Below, in pieces: positions 17,721 through 25,835 of a stretch of 64,000 nucleotides of DNA. How positions within the stretch are numbered: position 1 is the stretch's first letter; the number at the start of each line of letters is the position of its first letter. Below the pieces are notes generated by a model. That model worked only from the letters and a program-made list of their open reading frames with translations, was not told the DNA's origin and searched no databases. Source of the stretch: Thermoplasmata archaeon (lineage in GTDB: Archaea > Thermoplasmatota > Thermoplasmata > Lutacidiplasmatales > UBA184). Both the position numbers and the translations under genes were made by a program. The stretch is from the NCBI GenBank assembly GCA_028864975.1, contig JAGWLG010000005.1, positions 1 to 64,000 on the forward strand, given 5' to 3'.

Positions 17721-17892
17721 CTTTGGAGGCGGTCAAAGCTCCGCCCCCCTCCTCCCTCCTTCAGGACCTCCAGCGCGCCAAGTTCCTTCCGCAGAGGTTG
17801 GACCCTCCGCTCCGGGGCGCGCGTGGCCCCAACGCCCTCGGGGCCGGAAGAAAGGAGATATCCCCCCGCGCCGATCCCCTGCCCGAGGAGAC

Positions 17893-18858
17893 ATGCCGAA
17901 CCTTGGAGAGTACCGACAACAGGTCATGGCCCTCTGGCAGCAGAAGAACCTGTCGGCCGCCCTTGAGGTCGCCCAGCAAGCCGCGGTGTCGCTCCCAGGT
18001 GCTGACTACGAGACACGTTGGTGGCAGGTCCAGCTCCTCGCCGGTCTGGGGCGAGCGGAAGAGGCTATGGCCCAGCTGGAAAGCGCCTCCTCCTCCGGCC
18101 TCCATTGGCCTCCCAACATCCTCGAGGGGGAGCCCACCCTGAGCACGCTCCGTTCGGATCCGCGGTTCGCGAACCTCCTCGCGGCCTCCGCCCAGTACTG
18201 GCAGCAACGCATGAGGACCGACCGAGGGACCCTCCGGGTAATCCCGCCCGCCACGCCCAGGCCACCCCGGGGCTATCCGGCGATCCTGGTCTGCCACGGC
18301 CGCGGCCAGGGAGAGCCGATCACGACCGCGCATTGGTCGGCCGCGGCTCAGTCAGGATTCTTGGTGGGTGTCCTCCAATCCTCGCAGCAGGTCGCTCCGT
18401 CCATCTTCTGCTGGGACTACGTCCCGCTCGCTCAACAAGAGCTGGTCCAGGCCTACCGCGAGATGATCGAGGTCCACGGAGCGGACCCCGCCCGCCTGGT
18501 CCTGGGAGGGTTCTCGCAGGGCACCGACGTCTCGGTCCGCTCGATCCTCGAGGGGAAGGTCCCGGCCCGGACCTTCGTGGTCATGGCCCCCACCACGCAG
18601 ATCTACGCCGGGGACCCCTATCCCTTGGTCCAACTCGCGAAGACCTGCGACGTCACCTCCCTCAGAGCCTGGATGTTCTCCGGCCAGCAGGACAAGTGGC
18701 TAGGCGCAGCCCAGCAGCTCCACGGGACGCTCCTCGGACGAAAGGTCGACAGCCGCCTCGAGATCGTGCCGAACATCGGGCACGACTATCCCGCCGACTT
18801 CGCTCAGCGCCTCGGGGCGCGTCTCGCCCAGGTCCAGGCGACCTTCCCCGCGGGCTGA
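17893..18858 (+). CDS. TPR-alpha/beta hydrolase (esterase/dienelactone hydrolase-like)
   Basis: A 321-residue protein. Residues 1-75 form TPR-like helices (LWQQKNLSAALEVAQQAAV; LGRAEEAMAQLESA). Residues 125-320 are an alpha/beta hydrolase with YPAILVCHGRGQG (oxyanion loop), the nucleophile elbow GGFSQG with Ser208, and a likely catalytic His in NIGHDYP near the end. This arrangement is found in cytoplasmic carboxylesterases. The ATG at 17893 follows a purine-rich GAGGAG. It has no signal peptide despite lying between surface genes. The substrate cannot be predicted. Confidence 0.8.
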   Translation: MPNLGEYRQQVMALWQQKNLSAALEVAQQAAVSLPGADYETRWWQVQLLAGLGRAEEAMAQLESASSSGLHWPPNILEGEPTLSTLRSDPRFANLLAASAQYWQQRMRTDRGTLRVIPPATPRPPRGYPAILVCHGRGQGEPITTAHWSAAAQSGFLVGVLQSSQQVAPSIFCWDYVPLAQQELVQAYREMIEVHGADPARLVLGGFSQGTDVSVRSILEGKVPARTFVVMAPTTQIYAGDPYPLVQLAKTCDVTSLRAWMFSGQQDKWLGAAQQLHGTLLGRKVDSRLEIVPNIGHDYPADFAQRLGARLAQVQATFPAG

Positions 18859-18955
18859 AACTACTGCTCACCATCGTTCGGAGTATCCCGATAGCGGGGG
18901 AGGGGACATCCCAGCGGAATCCCCTCATACGTCCGGCTCTCTTTCGGGCGTTCGC

Positions 18956-19729
18956 ATGTCCACTGCGGAGGGCGTTTCGGTCCCCGAGGGGGAAGCCCTT
19001 CGATCAAAGATCCAGGGACTGAAGTGGGCGCACCACATCGCGCTGGGGCCGTACACGACCCCCGGGATGTGGAGCAAGCGGCACCAGGACTGGGTCAGGG
19101 ACAATCTCCCTCAGGACCTGAGTGGCCGAACAGTTCTCGACATCGGGGCGTGGGACGGATACTTCAGCTTCCTCGCAGAGGAGCGCCACGCCTCCCGTGT
19201 GGTCGCGATCGACTCGTTCCTGAGCCCCGAGCATCACAAGGATACCCTCGCGGCCTTCGAGCTCGCGAAGGGGGTGCGTGGGTCCAAGGTGGAGTACCGG
19301 GTCATGGACCTCTTCGACGCGGAAGAGCTCGCGGAGTCCTTCGATGTGATCCTGTTCCTTGGGGTGTACTACCACCTTCGGGACCCCATCCACGCCTTAG
19401 AGCGGCTCCGATCGGTCCTGCGGCCGCACGGTCGCCTCTTCATGGAGGGTCTGGTGGCCGCAGGGTCCGCGCCGGTATTGCGCTTCTGTGAGCCGGGGGA
19501 GATCGACCCCTTTACGTTCTCGATCGCCACCGTCCGCGGCGTAGTCCAGATGGCCCACGCGGCCGGCTTCCGAGAAGCGAAGCTCCTGGGGCTCAGCGAA
19601 TCGCTCTGGAAGGCGTGGCTCCACGCGACGGTGCCACGCTCGCTCCGACCGCGGGTGGCCGCGTTCGTTCGGAGACGGACGGGCCGGGGAAGGGGGTTGC
19701 CGAGGGCGATCTTCGAACTCGGGCTCTGA
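18956..19729 (+). CDS. SAM-dependent methyltransferase, CmoB/DUF1698-like
   Basis: A 257-residue class I methyltransferase. The SAM-binding motif VLDIGAWDGYFSFLAEE is near residues 58-74, the ribose-binding acidic residue is in VVAIDSF, and LFLGVYYHLRDPIHALERL is motif IV. The N-terminal WAHHIALGPYTTPGMWSKRHQDW block resembles the CmoB/DUF1698 group. In glycan clusters such proteins often methylate sugars rather than tRNA, and the surrounding transferase genes favour that here (inference). A TCATAC at 18925-18930 lies at leaderless distance from the ATG. The gene is followed by a GT2 gene on the same strand. Confidence 0.82.
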   Translation: MSTAEGVSVPEGEALRSKIQGLKWAHHIALGPYTTPGMWSKRHQDWVRDNLPQDLSGRTVLDIGAWDGYFSFLAEERHASRVVAIDSFLSPEHHKDTLAAFELAKGVRGSKVEYRVMDLFDAEELAESFDVILFLGVYYHLRDPIHALERLRSVLRPHGRLFMEGLVAAGSAPVLRFCEPGEIDPFTFSIATVRGVVQMAHAAGFREAKLLGLSESLWKAWLHATVPRSLRPRVAAFVRRRTGRGRGLPRAIFELGL

Positions 19730-19908
19730 CATGCACCGGTCGCTGGAACTCTGTGGTCGCCGAGGGCGCCCCCTGGCATCCGACCCCTGCTTCACGGAGT
19801 CCCGCGAACCGTGTCTCGCTGAGAGTTGGCGAGGGTTCTTCCACCTCTTTGACCATATGTCATGGACGCGGCAGGGCTCCTGGGCGAGGGGGCCCTCAAG
19901 TCGAGAAC

Positions 19909-20787
19909 ATGGAAGGCCCGACAGGAAGCTCCCCCTACCTCTCCGTGATCGTGGTGGCCCGTATCCGCCGTGAATTCTTGGAGGAGTGCATCGGGTCCAT
20001 CGTGAACTCGAGTCTGGACCGGTCTCATTACGAGGTCATCCTGGTCTGGGCGTTCGATGCCCCGGAGTGGGAGGCGCGTTTCCGAGCGCTGGGAGTGCAG
20101 GTCCTACGTCGGCCCCCCGAGATGCGGGTGGGCGCTCTGCTGATGGAGGCCCTCAGGATCGCCCGGGGGGAGGTCATGGTCTTCATGGAGGACGACGACG
20201 CTTTCTACCCGGAGAAGCTCCAACACATCGAGGAGGAGTTCCGCTCCCACCCCAAGCTCGGGTTCTTTCACCACGACCAGCTCGCGGTGGACGCCCGCGG
20301 GAAGACCCTGGGATGGATCCACGCCGTCGAAGGGTTCAACCTGAGTTCGATCGCCGTCCGCCGCTCTTTCCTGCGACCCTTCGACGATATCCTACGGAGG
20401 ACGGTCATCTGTTGCGACCGTCTCCTCTACTTTGTGGCCCGACTGGCCGGCACAGGAATGGTGCACGAGGGACGCTTGCTCACCCGTTACCGACTGCACC
20501 AGGGGAATGTGCACGTCGGATTGGACCCCACGAACGACTACGGCCGGATGGTCGAAGCGGCGCGGACCGAGCTCAGGGCGGGCCGCCCCGTTCACCGCCT
20601 CGCTTACTACATGCTACTGACCTACCTTGTGCTGTACGGCACGAGAGCCTTGCTGGGGCACGCTCGTGCGGTCCGCCTGTTCCGCCTCTACAGCACGATG
20701 CTCTGGAGGCGTGAGGTCAGGAGGGTCCTCGAGGAGGAACCGCGACGAACCCATCCCGACGGGACGTCGCTCATCGTGACCGTATGA
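19909..20787 (+). CDS. GT2-family glycosyltransferase (soluble)
   Basis: About 292 residues. LSVIVVARIRREFLEECIGSI and the acidic motif VMVFMEDDDAFYPEKL mark a GT-A, family 2 enzyme. The later VICCDRLLYFVAR and LTRYRLHQGNVHV segments match the C-terminal half of such transferases. There are no clear spans apart from a weakly hydrophobic helix near the end (LAYYMLLTYLVLYGTRALLG), which could touch the membrane. I chose the ATG at 19909; an AT-rich CCATATGT lies about 50 nt upstream. Its end overlaps the start of the second DUF2079 gene by four bases (ATGA), so the two are translated together and probably act in one pathway. Confidence 0.85.
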   Translation: MEGPTGSSPYLSVIVVARIRREFLEECIGSIVNSSLDRSHYEVILVWAFDAPEWEARFRALGVQVLRRPPEMRVGALLMEALRIARGEVMVFMEDDDAFYPEKLQHIEEEFRSHPKLGFFHHDQLAVDARGKTLGWIHAVEGFNLSSIAVRRSFLRPFDDILRRTVICCDRLLYFVARLAGTGMVHEGRLLTRYRLHQGNVHVGLDPTNDYGRMVEAARTELRAGRPVHRLAYYMLLTYLVLYGTRALLGHARAVRLFRLYSTMLWRREVRRVLEEEPRRTHPDGTSLIVTV

Positions 20788-23012
20788 GGTCGTTCTCGTT
20801 CACGTCGCTCCTGCCCCGGGCCCGCCGGGCCCAGCAGCAGCTGCGGGCACGTCTCCAAGCGTGGCCGACCCCGCTGCGGTTGCTGATGCTCCTCGTGGCC
20901 TCCTTCTCGATCCTGGTCGCCTACGTGAGCGAGGTGCGGTACTGGGCGCTCGCGGACCCCGTGGTGGACACAGGGCAGTCCAACCAGATCCTCTACACGA
21001 CGATCTTCGACCACCGTCTGTTCTACTATCCCTGGGGATGGCTGAGTACCCAGGGCTCCTACTTCGGCGGGCACTTCGCTCCGTTCCTGTTCGTGCTCTT
21101 GCCGCTTTACGCCCCCTTCCCCACGCCGGAAACCCTGCTCGCCCTGCAGGCGGTGGCCTTGGGCCTCGCGGCGTTCCCGCTCTACGGGTTCGCCCGCCGC
21201 CGCCTCGGGTCGGACCGGCAGGCCTTGGGCATCGCGGCCATCTACCTCGCCGCCCCGCTGACCCTGGCGGGGACCTGGGACGGCTTCCACCTCGAAGCGT
21301 TCCTGCCGTTCTTCTTCTTCTCGGCGTTCTACGAGGCCGAGCGGAAGGAATGGAGACGCTTCCTGCTCTTCTACATCGCAGGGCTCTGCGTCATCGAGAC
21401 GGTCCTTCCCTTCGCCTTGGTCTACCTTTCGATCTGGGGTCTTCAGCTCTGGCTGAAACGGCCGTTCCGGTTTCGGATCGGGGGAGATCCGGAACGGCGA
21501 ACCGTCCTCGCCGCGTTCGGGATCACCGTGGGTTGGGTGATCGCCTCCCAGGTGGTCATCGAGCACTTCACCCCCTACGGCGGCTTCCTGGGGGGCACCG
21601 TCTCCTTCGCGTGGGTAATCCTGGGCTCGCATTCCGGCGCGGGGATCTTTACCCAGGCCGCCCTCCACCCCGGCCGAGCGCTCCTCGCTCTCAGCTTCGA
21701 CGCCGGAACCAAGGTGCTCTACCTCCTGGTCCTCTTGGGCTGCCTGTCGTTCTTCCCGTTGTTCGGGCAGTGGAAGTACCTCTTCGCCGCCGGGACCTGG
21801 CTCGCGATGTCGCTCCTTTCCGACTGGAACGCCTTCTACACCCTGGGGGTCCAGTACCTGTACTATCCCCTGGTGTTCCTGATCGGAGGGCTGCCCGGCG
21901 GAATCAATCAACTCGCTCGCGTGGCCAACAAGGTCAGGGAACTTTGGAGGTCCCAGAAGTGGGCGGTCCGCTCCACTTCCGCGCTTCGGCCCCCCCCTGC
22001 TTCGTCCCGAGGCGCGCTCGTCGCCGTCGGGGTGGCTGTCGCCCTTGGAAGCTCCTCGGTCATGGGGGTATTTGTGACGCCGACCCCTTCGTACTATTTT
22101 CCGTCCGTTCCGACCGGATGGCCGACCCCTTCCCAGCACGAGGCGTACCTGGAGGAGGTTCTCCACATGATCCCCCGGAACGCTTTCGTCGCCACGACGC
22201 AGGACCTTCTCGCTCCGATCTCAGACAGCGACCATGCCTACCTCATCCCGGTCCGTCCGCCGCCGGGGGCGAACGATTCGAACCTGAACTTCACGGTGAT
22301 GCCGCTCGTCCGGCACGACGTGGACGCCGCAAAATACATCCTTCTCGACTACAGCAACGTGAGCTCGCTCCTCTCCGCGACGTTCCTGTTCCAGTACGCA
22401 GACCTGTCGGGATTCGGCATACGGGCCGCGGTGCAGGGGATCTACCTCTATGAGAAGGGATGGACCGGCCCTCCCGAGCGCTGGGTCCCCATGCAGTTAA
22501 CGCTCGGGGCCCGCTCGGTCATTCCAGGCGATGCGGGGGTGGTACCCGGGTCGTCCCCCGGTGGGCCACCAGTCCTCTACCATCCCGCGGGGGAACAGAA
22601 CGGCACCCTCATCTGGAGGGACGCGTGGCCCCAGTCGCCGATCCTCCTGGCTCCCGGGCTCTATCAGCTCACCTATGTCCTCGCGTACAGCTCCTCCGTC
22701 CGGGGACTCCAAGCCCACGTGGCTTTGAGCGCCGCCCGGGGGGTCCTCGGGGTCGGACCGCTGTCGATCGGCGGCGTGCCGGTCCCGTCGTGGCGTTCCG
22801 AGTTCTTCCAGGAGCGGGGCTACTACGATCCCCTCGGTTCCTTGGCGCTTGATGTTCCACCCGGTGGGGCGCTGAGCGGCTGGGGGAACCTCTCGGTGAG
22901 CCTCTCCTGGGCCCAGCCGGGGTTCCTGCAGGACCAGGGGTGGGTCGACAACCCCGACGTGGCCCTCGCCCTCACCTCGATCACACTGGTCCAGTCCCAG
23001 GTGTACCCCTGA
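20784..23012 (+). CDS. DUF2079 multi-span membrane protein (GT-C-like), copy 2
   Basis: A 742-residue paralogue of the protein at 8136, with a shorter N-terminus. It keeps the family signatures: DTGQSNQILYTTIFDHRLFYY, FGGHFAPFLFVLLPLYAPFP, RRRLGSDRQALGIAAIYL and WDGFHLEAFLPFFF. About ten spans precede a C-terminal outer beta domain. The role is probably lipid-linked sugar transfer on the outer side of the membrane. The ATGA overlap with the GT2 gene gives a likely donor-synthesis/transfer pair. It ends tail to tail with the nucleotidyltransferase gene, 38 bases apart. Confidence 0.82.
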   Translation: MRSFSFTSLLPRARRAQQQLRARLQAWPTPLRLLMLLVASFSILVAYVSEVRYWALADPVVDTGQSNQILYTTIFDHRLFYYPWGWLSTQGSYFGGHFAPFLFVLLPLYAPFPTPETLLALQAVALGLAAFPLYGFARRRLGSDRQALGIAAIYLAAPLTLAGTWDGFHLEAFLPFFFFSAFYEAERKEWRRFLLFYIAGLCVIETVLPFALVYLSIWGLQLWLKRPFRFRIGGDPERRTVLAAFGITVGWVIASQVVIEHFTPYGGFLGGTVSFAWVILGSHSGAGIFTQAALHPGRALLALSFDAGTKVLYLLVLLGCLSFFPLFGQWKYLFAAGTWLAMSLLSDWNAFYTLGVQYLYYPLVFLIGGLPGGINQLARVANKVRELWRSQKWAVRSTSALRPPPASSRGALVAVGVAVALGSSSVMGVFVTPTPSYYFPSVPTGWPTPSQHEAYLEEVLHMIPRNAFVATTQDLLAPISDSDHAYLIPVRPPPGANDSNLNFTVMPLVRHDVDAAKYILLDYSNVSSLLSATFLFQYADLSGFGIRAAVQGIYLYEKGWTGPPERWVPMQLTLGARSVIPGDAGVVPGSSPGGPPVLYHPAGEQNGTLIWRDAWPQSPILLAPGLYQLTYVLAYSSSVRGLQAHVALSAARGVLGVGPLSIGGVPVPSWRSEFFQERGYYDPLGSLALDVPPGGALSGWGNLSVSLSWAQPGFLQDQGWVDNPDVALALTSITLVQSQVYP

Positions 23013-23050
23013 GACCCTACCTCAAGGCATGCCTAGGGGCCGGACGTAGG

Positions 23051-23797
23051 TCAGAGCGCTTCTGAAAGAGAGGACGGGACCCGCCCCCAGGCGGAAATGA
23101 GGTCGCCCACCGTGTTCACGTTGATGTCCCAGCCCTTCAAGCGGAATCCGATCGCGGACTTTCGCCGAACGCCGGCCCCGATGAGGTCGGTCATGCTCGT
23201 GACGGGCCCCCGCTCGATGGCGTCCCGATAGAGCGAACGCAGTTCTCCTTCCCCGAAGAGGTAGGTGCCGCACCCACGGTACCCGGGGGTCGGGCTCGAA
23301 GGCTTCTCCCGGATCGAGAGCATGCGGCCGTCGCGCGCGAGCCGAACCTCGCAGGTCCGACGGAGCACACGTCGGTCGTTCTCCCACGCGACGGTCTGGC
23401 CCACAGCAGCGCCTCGCCGATGGAGCTCCCGGGGGAAGTCCGACAGGTTCCGCGCGATCACGAACCCGTCACCCAGGGCGACCCCGATCTCTCCGCTGTA
23501 CCCGCCGACCGCTTCCCTCAGCGTGGCGACGGGGCTGGTCGTGGGCGCGCGAAGGAGATGGACCTTGAGCCGGGAGATCCCGAGCTCGGAGGGAGAGAGT
23601 CTCCGGAGGTACCTCACGACCGTCTCGGAGGGCGCCAGGGCGGCCACGGTCACCTCGCTGGCGTCCATCGCGGCCAGCGATCGGAGGGCGTACCAAAGGA
23701 GCGGGTGGCCCTGGACCGGGACCATGCTCTTCGGGAGGAGGCCACCGAGGTAGCCGAGCCTGCTCCCGACGCCGCCCGCCAGTACAACCCCTCGCAC
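23051..23797 (-). CDS. Sugar-nucleotidyltransferase (NTP_transferase family)
   Basis: A 248-residue protein that would join a sugar 1-phosphate to a nucleotide. It has the signature VVLAGGVGSRLGYLGGLLPKSMVPVQGHPLLWYAL at residues 4-38, the metal-binding Asp in VALGDGFV, and the sugar-binding IREKPSS. It is shorter than full glucose-1-phosphate thymidylyltransferases (about 290-350 residues) and lacks the C-terminal beta-helix of the bifunctional archaeal forms. It probably supplies the activated sugar used by this region. It is divergent from the carbamoyltransferase gene; a minus-strand CTATAG near 23905-23910 is a possible TATA but lies far from the start. Confidence 0.85.
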   Translation of the reverse strand: MRGVVLAGGVGSRLGYLGGLLPKSMVPVQGHPLLWYALRSLAAMDASEVTVAALAPSETVVRYLRRLSPSELGISRLKVHLLRAPTTSPVATLREAVGGYSGEIGVALGDGFVIARNLSDFPRELHRRGAAVGQTVAWENDRRVLRRTCEVRLARDGRMLSIREKPSSPTPGYRGCGTYLFGEGELRSLYRDAIERGPVTSMTDLIGAGVRRKSAIGFRLKGWDINVNTVGDLISAWGRVPSSLSEAL

Positions 23798-23954
23798 GCT
23801 CTACCTCCCTCGACCCCTGCTAGTGCGCCCCTCTCGGGGCACGTGCCGGACCCCTTGGTTGCCCATCAATGTGATGCCAGACCTGACCGACGTGAGGCAG
23901 CTCGCTATAGGGGGGTCGGGCGACGCGCACGGAAGCTGGGGGGAACGAAAGGTG

Positions 23955-23990
23955 CTTTAGCTCGGCGCGCACGCCTCCCGGGAGGGTGGG
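23955..23990 (+). promoter_or_regulatory. Promoter and ribosome-binding site of the carbamoyltransferase gene
   Basis: CTTTAG at 23955-23960 is TATA-like and GGAGGGTGGG at 23981-23990 is a strong purine-rich site before the ATG at 24000. This gene therefore has a leader of about 15-20 nt, unlike the leaderless genes nearby. Confidence 0.45.
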
Positions 23991-23999
23991 ACCGAGCGC

Positions 24000-25814
24000 A
24001 TGGGGTGCGTCATTGGGTTCAGCTGGCCCACACCCCACGACAATGCGGTCTCCGTCCTTCTCGACGGAAAGCTGGTCTTCTCCTCGGAGGAGGAGCGCTT
24101 CACCCGCCACAAGCACGCCCACCTGGAGCCCCCCCTCAGGGCCATGGTGGCCGCGTTCCGGTACCTGAGGGAGCGGCACGGGCTCAAGCCCACCGACGTC
24201 GACGCCTTCGCTCTGAACTACGACCCGTCGCTCGCACCGTGGTCGATGCGGCGGGACCTCTACTTCTTCGCCGCGTTCGCTTCCACGCAGGCCGCGCTCA
24301 CGGTCCCGACCGGACAGGACATGCCCGAGGTCGTACGGCGGACCGCGGGCGGGGTGCTCGGCGGGTTCCGCAACTCGGCCCTACACGCCAGGATCTTCTT
24401 GCGGCATGCGTTCCAGAAGGCCGGCTCGCTCGAGGAGCCCCGAGCCCCGATCATCCCGGTGGAGCACCATCTCGCCCATGCCGCCTCCGCCTACTACTTC
24501 TCGGGGTTCGCGAACGCCGCGGTCCTCACTCTGGACGGCGTGGGCGAGGTCGACGCCACGGTCCTGTGGAAGGTCAGGGGCGGAGAGTTCGAAAAACTGG
24601 GAGCCGTCCCGGCGAACCGGGGGTCGCTGGGGTTCCTCTACGACTTCGTGTGCATGCAGATGGGGTTCGAGACCCTGGAAGGGCCGGGGAAGGTCATGGG
24701 ACTTGCTCCGTACGGTCGCCCGACCGAGAAGGGGGACCAATCGTTCCAGGGGATGCTCGAGGTCGGCTCTGACCCGCTCCGACCCTACCGGCTCGTCGGG
24801 GGCCATCCTCCCCGTGGCGTCTCGGTCCAGAAACTGGGGCGGTGGTACAGGGAGCTCGCGGGTTCGGTCGTCCCCGAGAGCGTCGGTCGTTGGGACCCTC
24901 GGGGGGAGGTCGACGCGAGGGCGGCCGGGCTCGCCTGGTCGCTCCAGCACCTCCTCGAAGTGGCGGTACTCCACCTCGCCCAATTGCTCCGTGAGCGCAG
25001 CGGGGAGTCCGACCTCGCGTTGGCCGGGGGGGTCGCGCTCAATGCGAAGGCCAACATGGAGGTGTACTACGCCAAGATCTTCCACGACCTCTTCGTCTTC
25101 CCTGCGGCCTCGGACTCAGGGGCCACCGCGGGGGCGGCGGCATGGGTTGCCCACCACCATCTGGGTGAGCGGATCCCACAGGAGCGGATCCGGACGATCT
25201 ACCTGGGCCCGGAGTATGACGAGGCCGCCGTAAAGCGCGCGGCCGAGCGCGGGAAGTGGACGGCCTCGTTCGTCGGAGACGACGTCGCTCCGCTGGCCGA
25301 CCTCGTTGCGAAGGGGGGGGTCATCACTTTCTACCAGGGCCGGGCCGAGCTCGGCCCTCGCGCCCTTGGGAACCGGAGCATCGTCGCGGACCCGAGGAAC
25401 GCTGCCACCTGGAAGGCGCTCAATGCCATCAAGGGCCGTGAGTGGTGGCGTCCCCTCGCCCCTTCGCTCCTGGAGAGCCGGCTCCAGGACTACTTCGAAT
25501 CGCCCGTGCCCCACCCGTTCATGGTGTTGATGCTCCGATTGAAACAGGAAGCCTCGACTCGAGTACCGGCCGTCGCCCATGTCGACCGGACCGCGCGTCC
25601 TCAGAGCGTACGGCCGGAGGACAACCCTCGTTGGTACGCGCTCCTCCGGGCGTTCGAAGAGCGCACCGGGGAAGGGCTCGTCGTCAATACCAGCTTCAAC
25701 CTCGCCGGCGAACCCTTGGTCGAGACCCCCGAGGAGGCGATCCGGAGCTTCGCGCTCGGAGGGTTCGACGCGCTCTACCTCCAAGGGTGGTTGATCCGCA
25801 AGCGCTCGGCCTGA
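24000..25814 (+). CDS. NodU/CmcH-family carbamoyltransferase
   Basis: A 604-residue protein of the usual family length. It transfers the carbamoyl group of carbamoyl phosphate, through carbamoyl-AMP, to a hydroxyl on a sugar or metabolite. The N-terminal Kae1/TobZ-like half contains GFSWPTPHDNAVSVLLDGKL, EHHLAHAASAYYFSG (metal-binding His residues), LTLDGVGE, GKVMGLAPYGR and LAGGVALNAKANM. The C-terminal half contains QGRAELGPRALGNRSIVADPR and NTSFNLAGEPLVETPEEA. The flanking sugar nucleotidyltransferase and sulfatase-fold genes suggest that a surface sugar is carbamoylated. It has no membrane segment. Confidence 0.92.
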   Translation: MGCVIGFSWPTPHDNAVSVLLDGKLVFSSEEERFTRHKHAHLEPPLRAMVAAFRYLRERHGLKPTDVDAFALNYDPSLAPWSMRRDLYFFAAFASTQAALTVPTGQDMPEVVRRTAGGVLGGFRNSALHARIFLRHAFQKAGSLEEPRAPIIPVEHHLAHAASAYYFSGFANAAVLTLDGVGEVDATVLWKVRGGEFEKLGAVPANRGSLGFLYDFVCMQMGFETLEGPGKVMGLAPYGRPTEKGDQSFQGMLEVGSDPLRPYRLVGGHPPRGVSVQKLGRWYRELAGSVVPESVGRWDPRGEVDARAAGLAWSLQHLLEVAVLHLAQLLRERSGESDLALAGGVALNAKANMEVYYAKIFHDLFVFPAASDSGATAGAAAWVAHHHLGERIPQERIRTIYLGPEYDEAAVKRAAERGKWTASFVGDDVAPLADLVAKGGVITFYQGRAELGPRALGNRSIVADPRNAATWKALNAIKGREWWRPLAPSLLESRLQDYFESPVPHPFMVLMLRLKQEASTRVPAVAHVDRTARPQSVRPEDNPRWYALLRAFEERTGEGLVVNTSFNLAGEPLVETPEEAIRSFALGGFDALYLQGWLIRKRSA

Positions 25815-25835
25815 TTCCCCCGGGCCCCCGAAGGA

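Noticed and set aside
20688-22166. Long open frame on the minus strand across the second DUF2079 gene
   Set aside because: Very rich in Arg, Gly and Glu with no domain; an antisense shadow of a clearly recognised plus-strand gene, as expected at this GC content.
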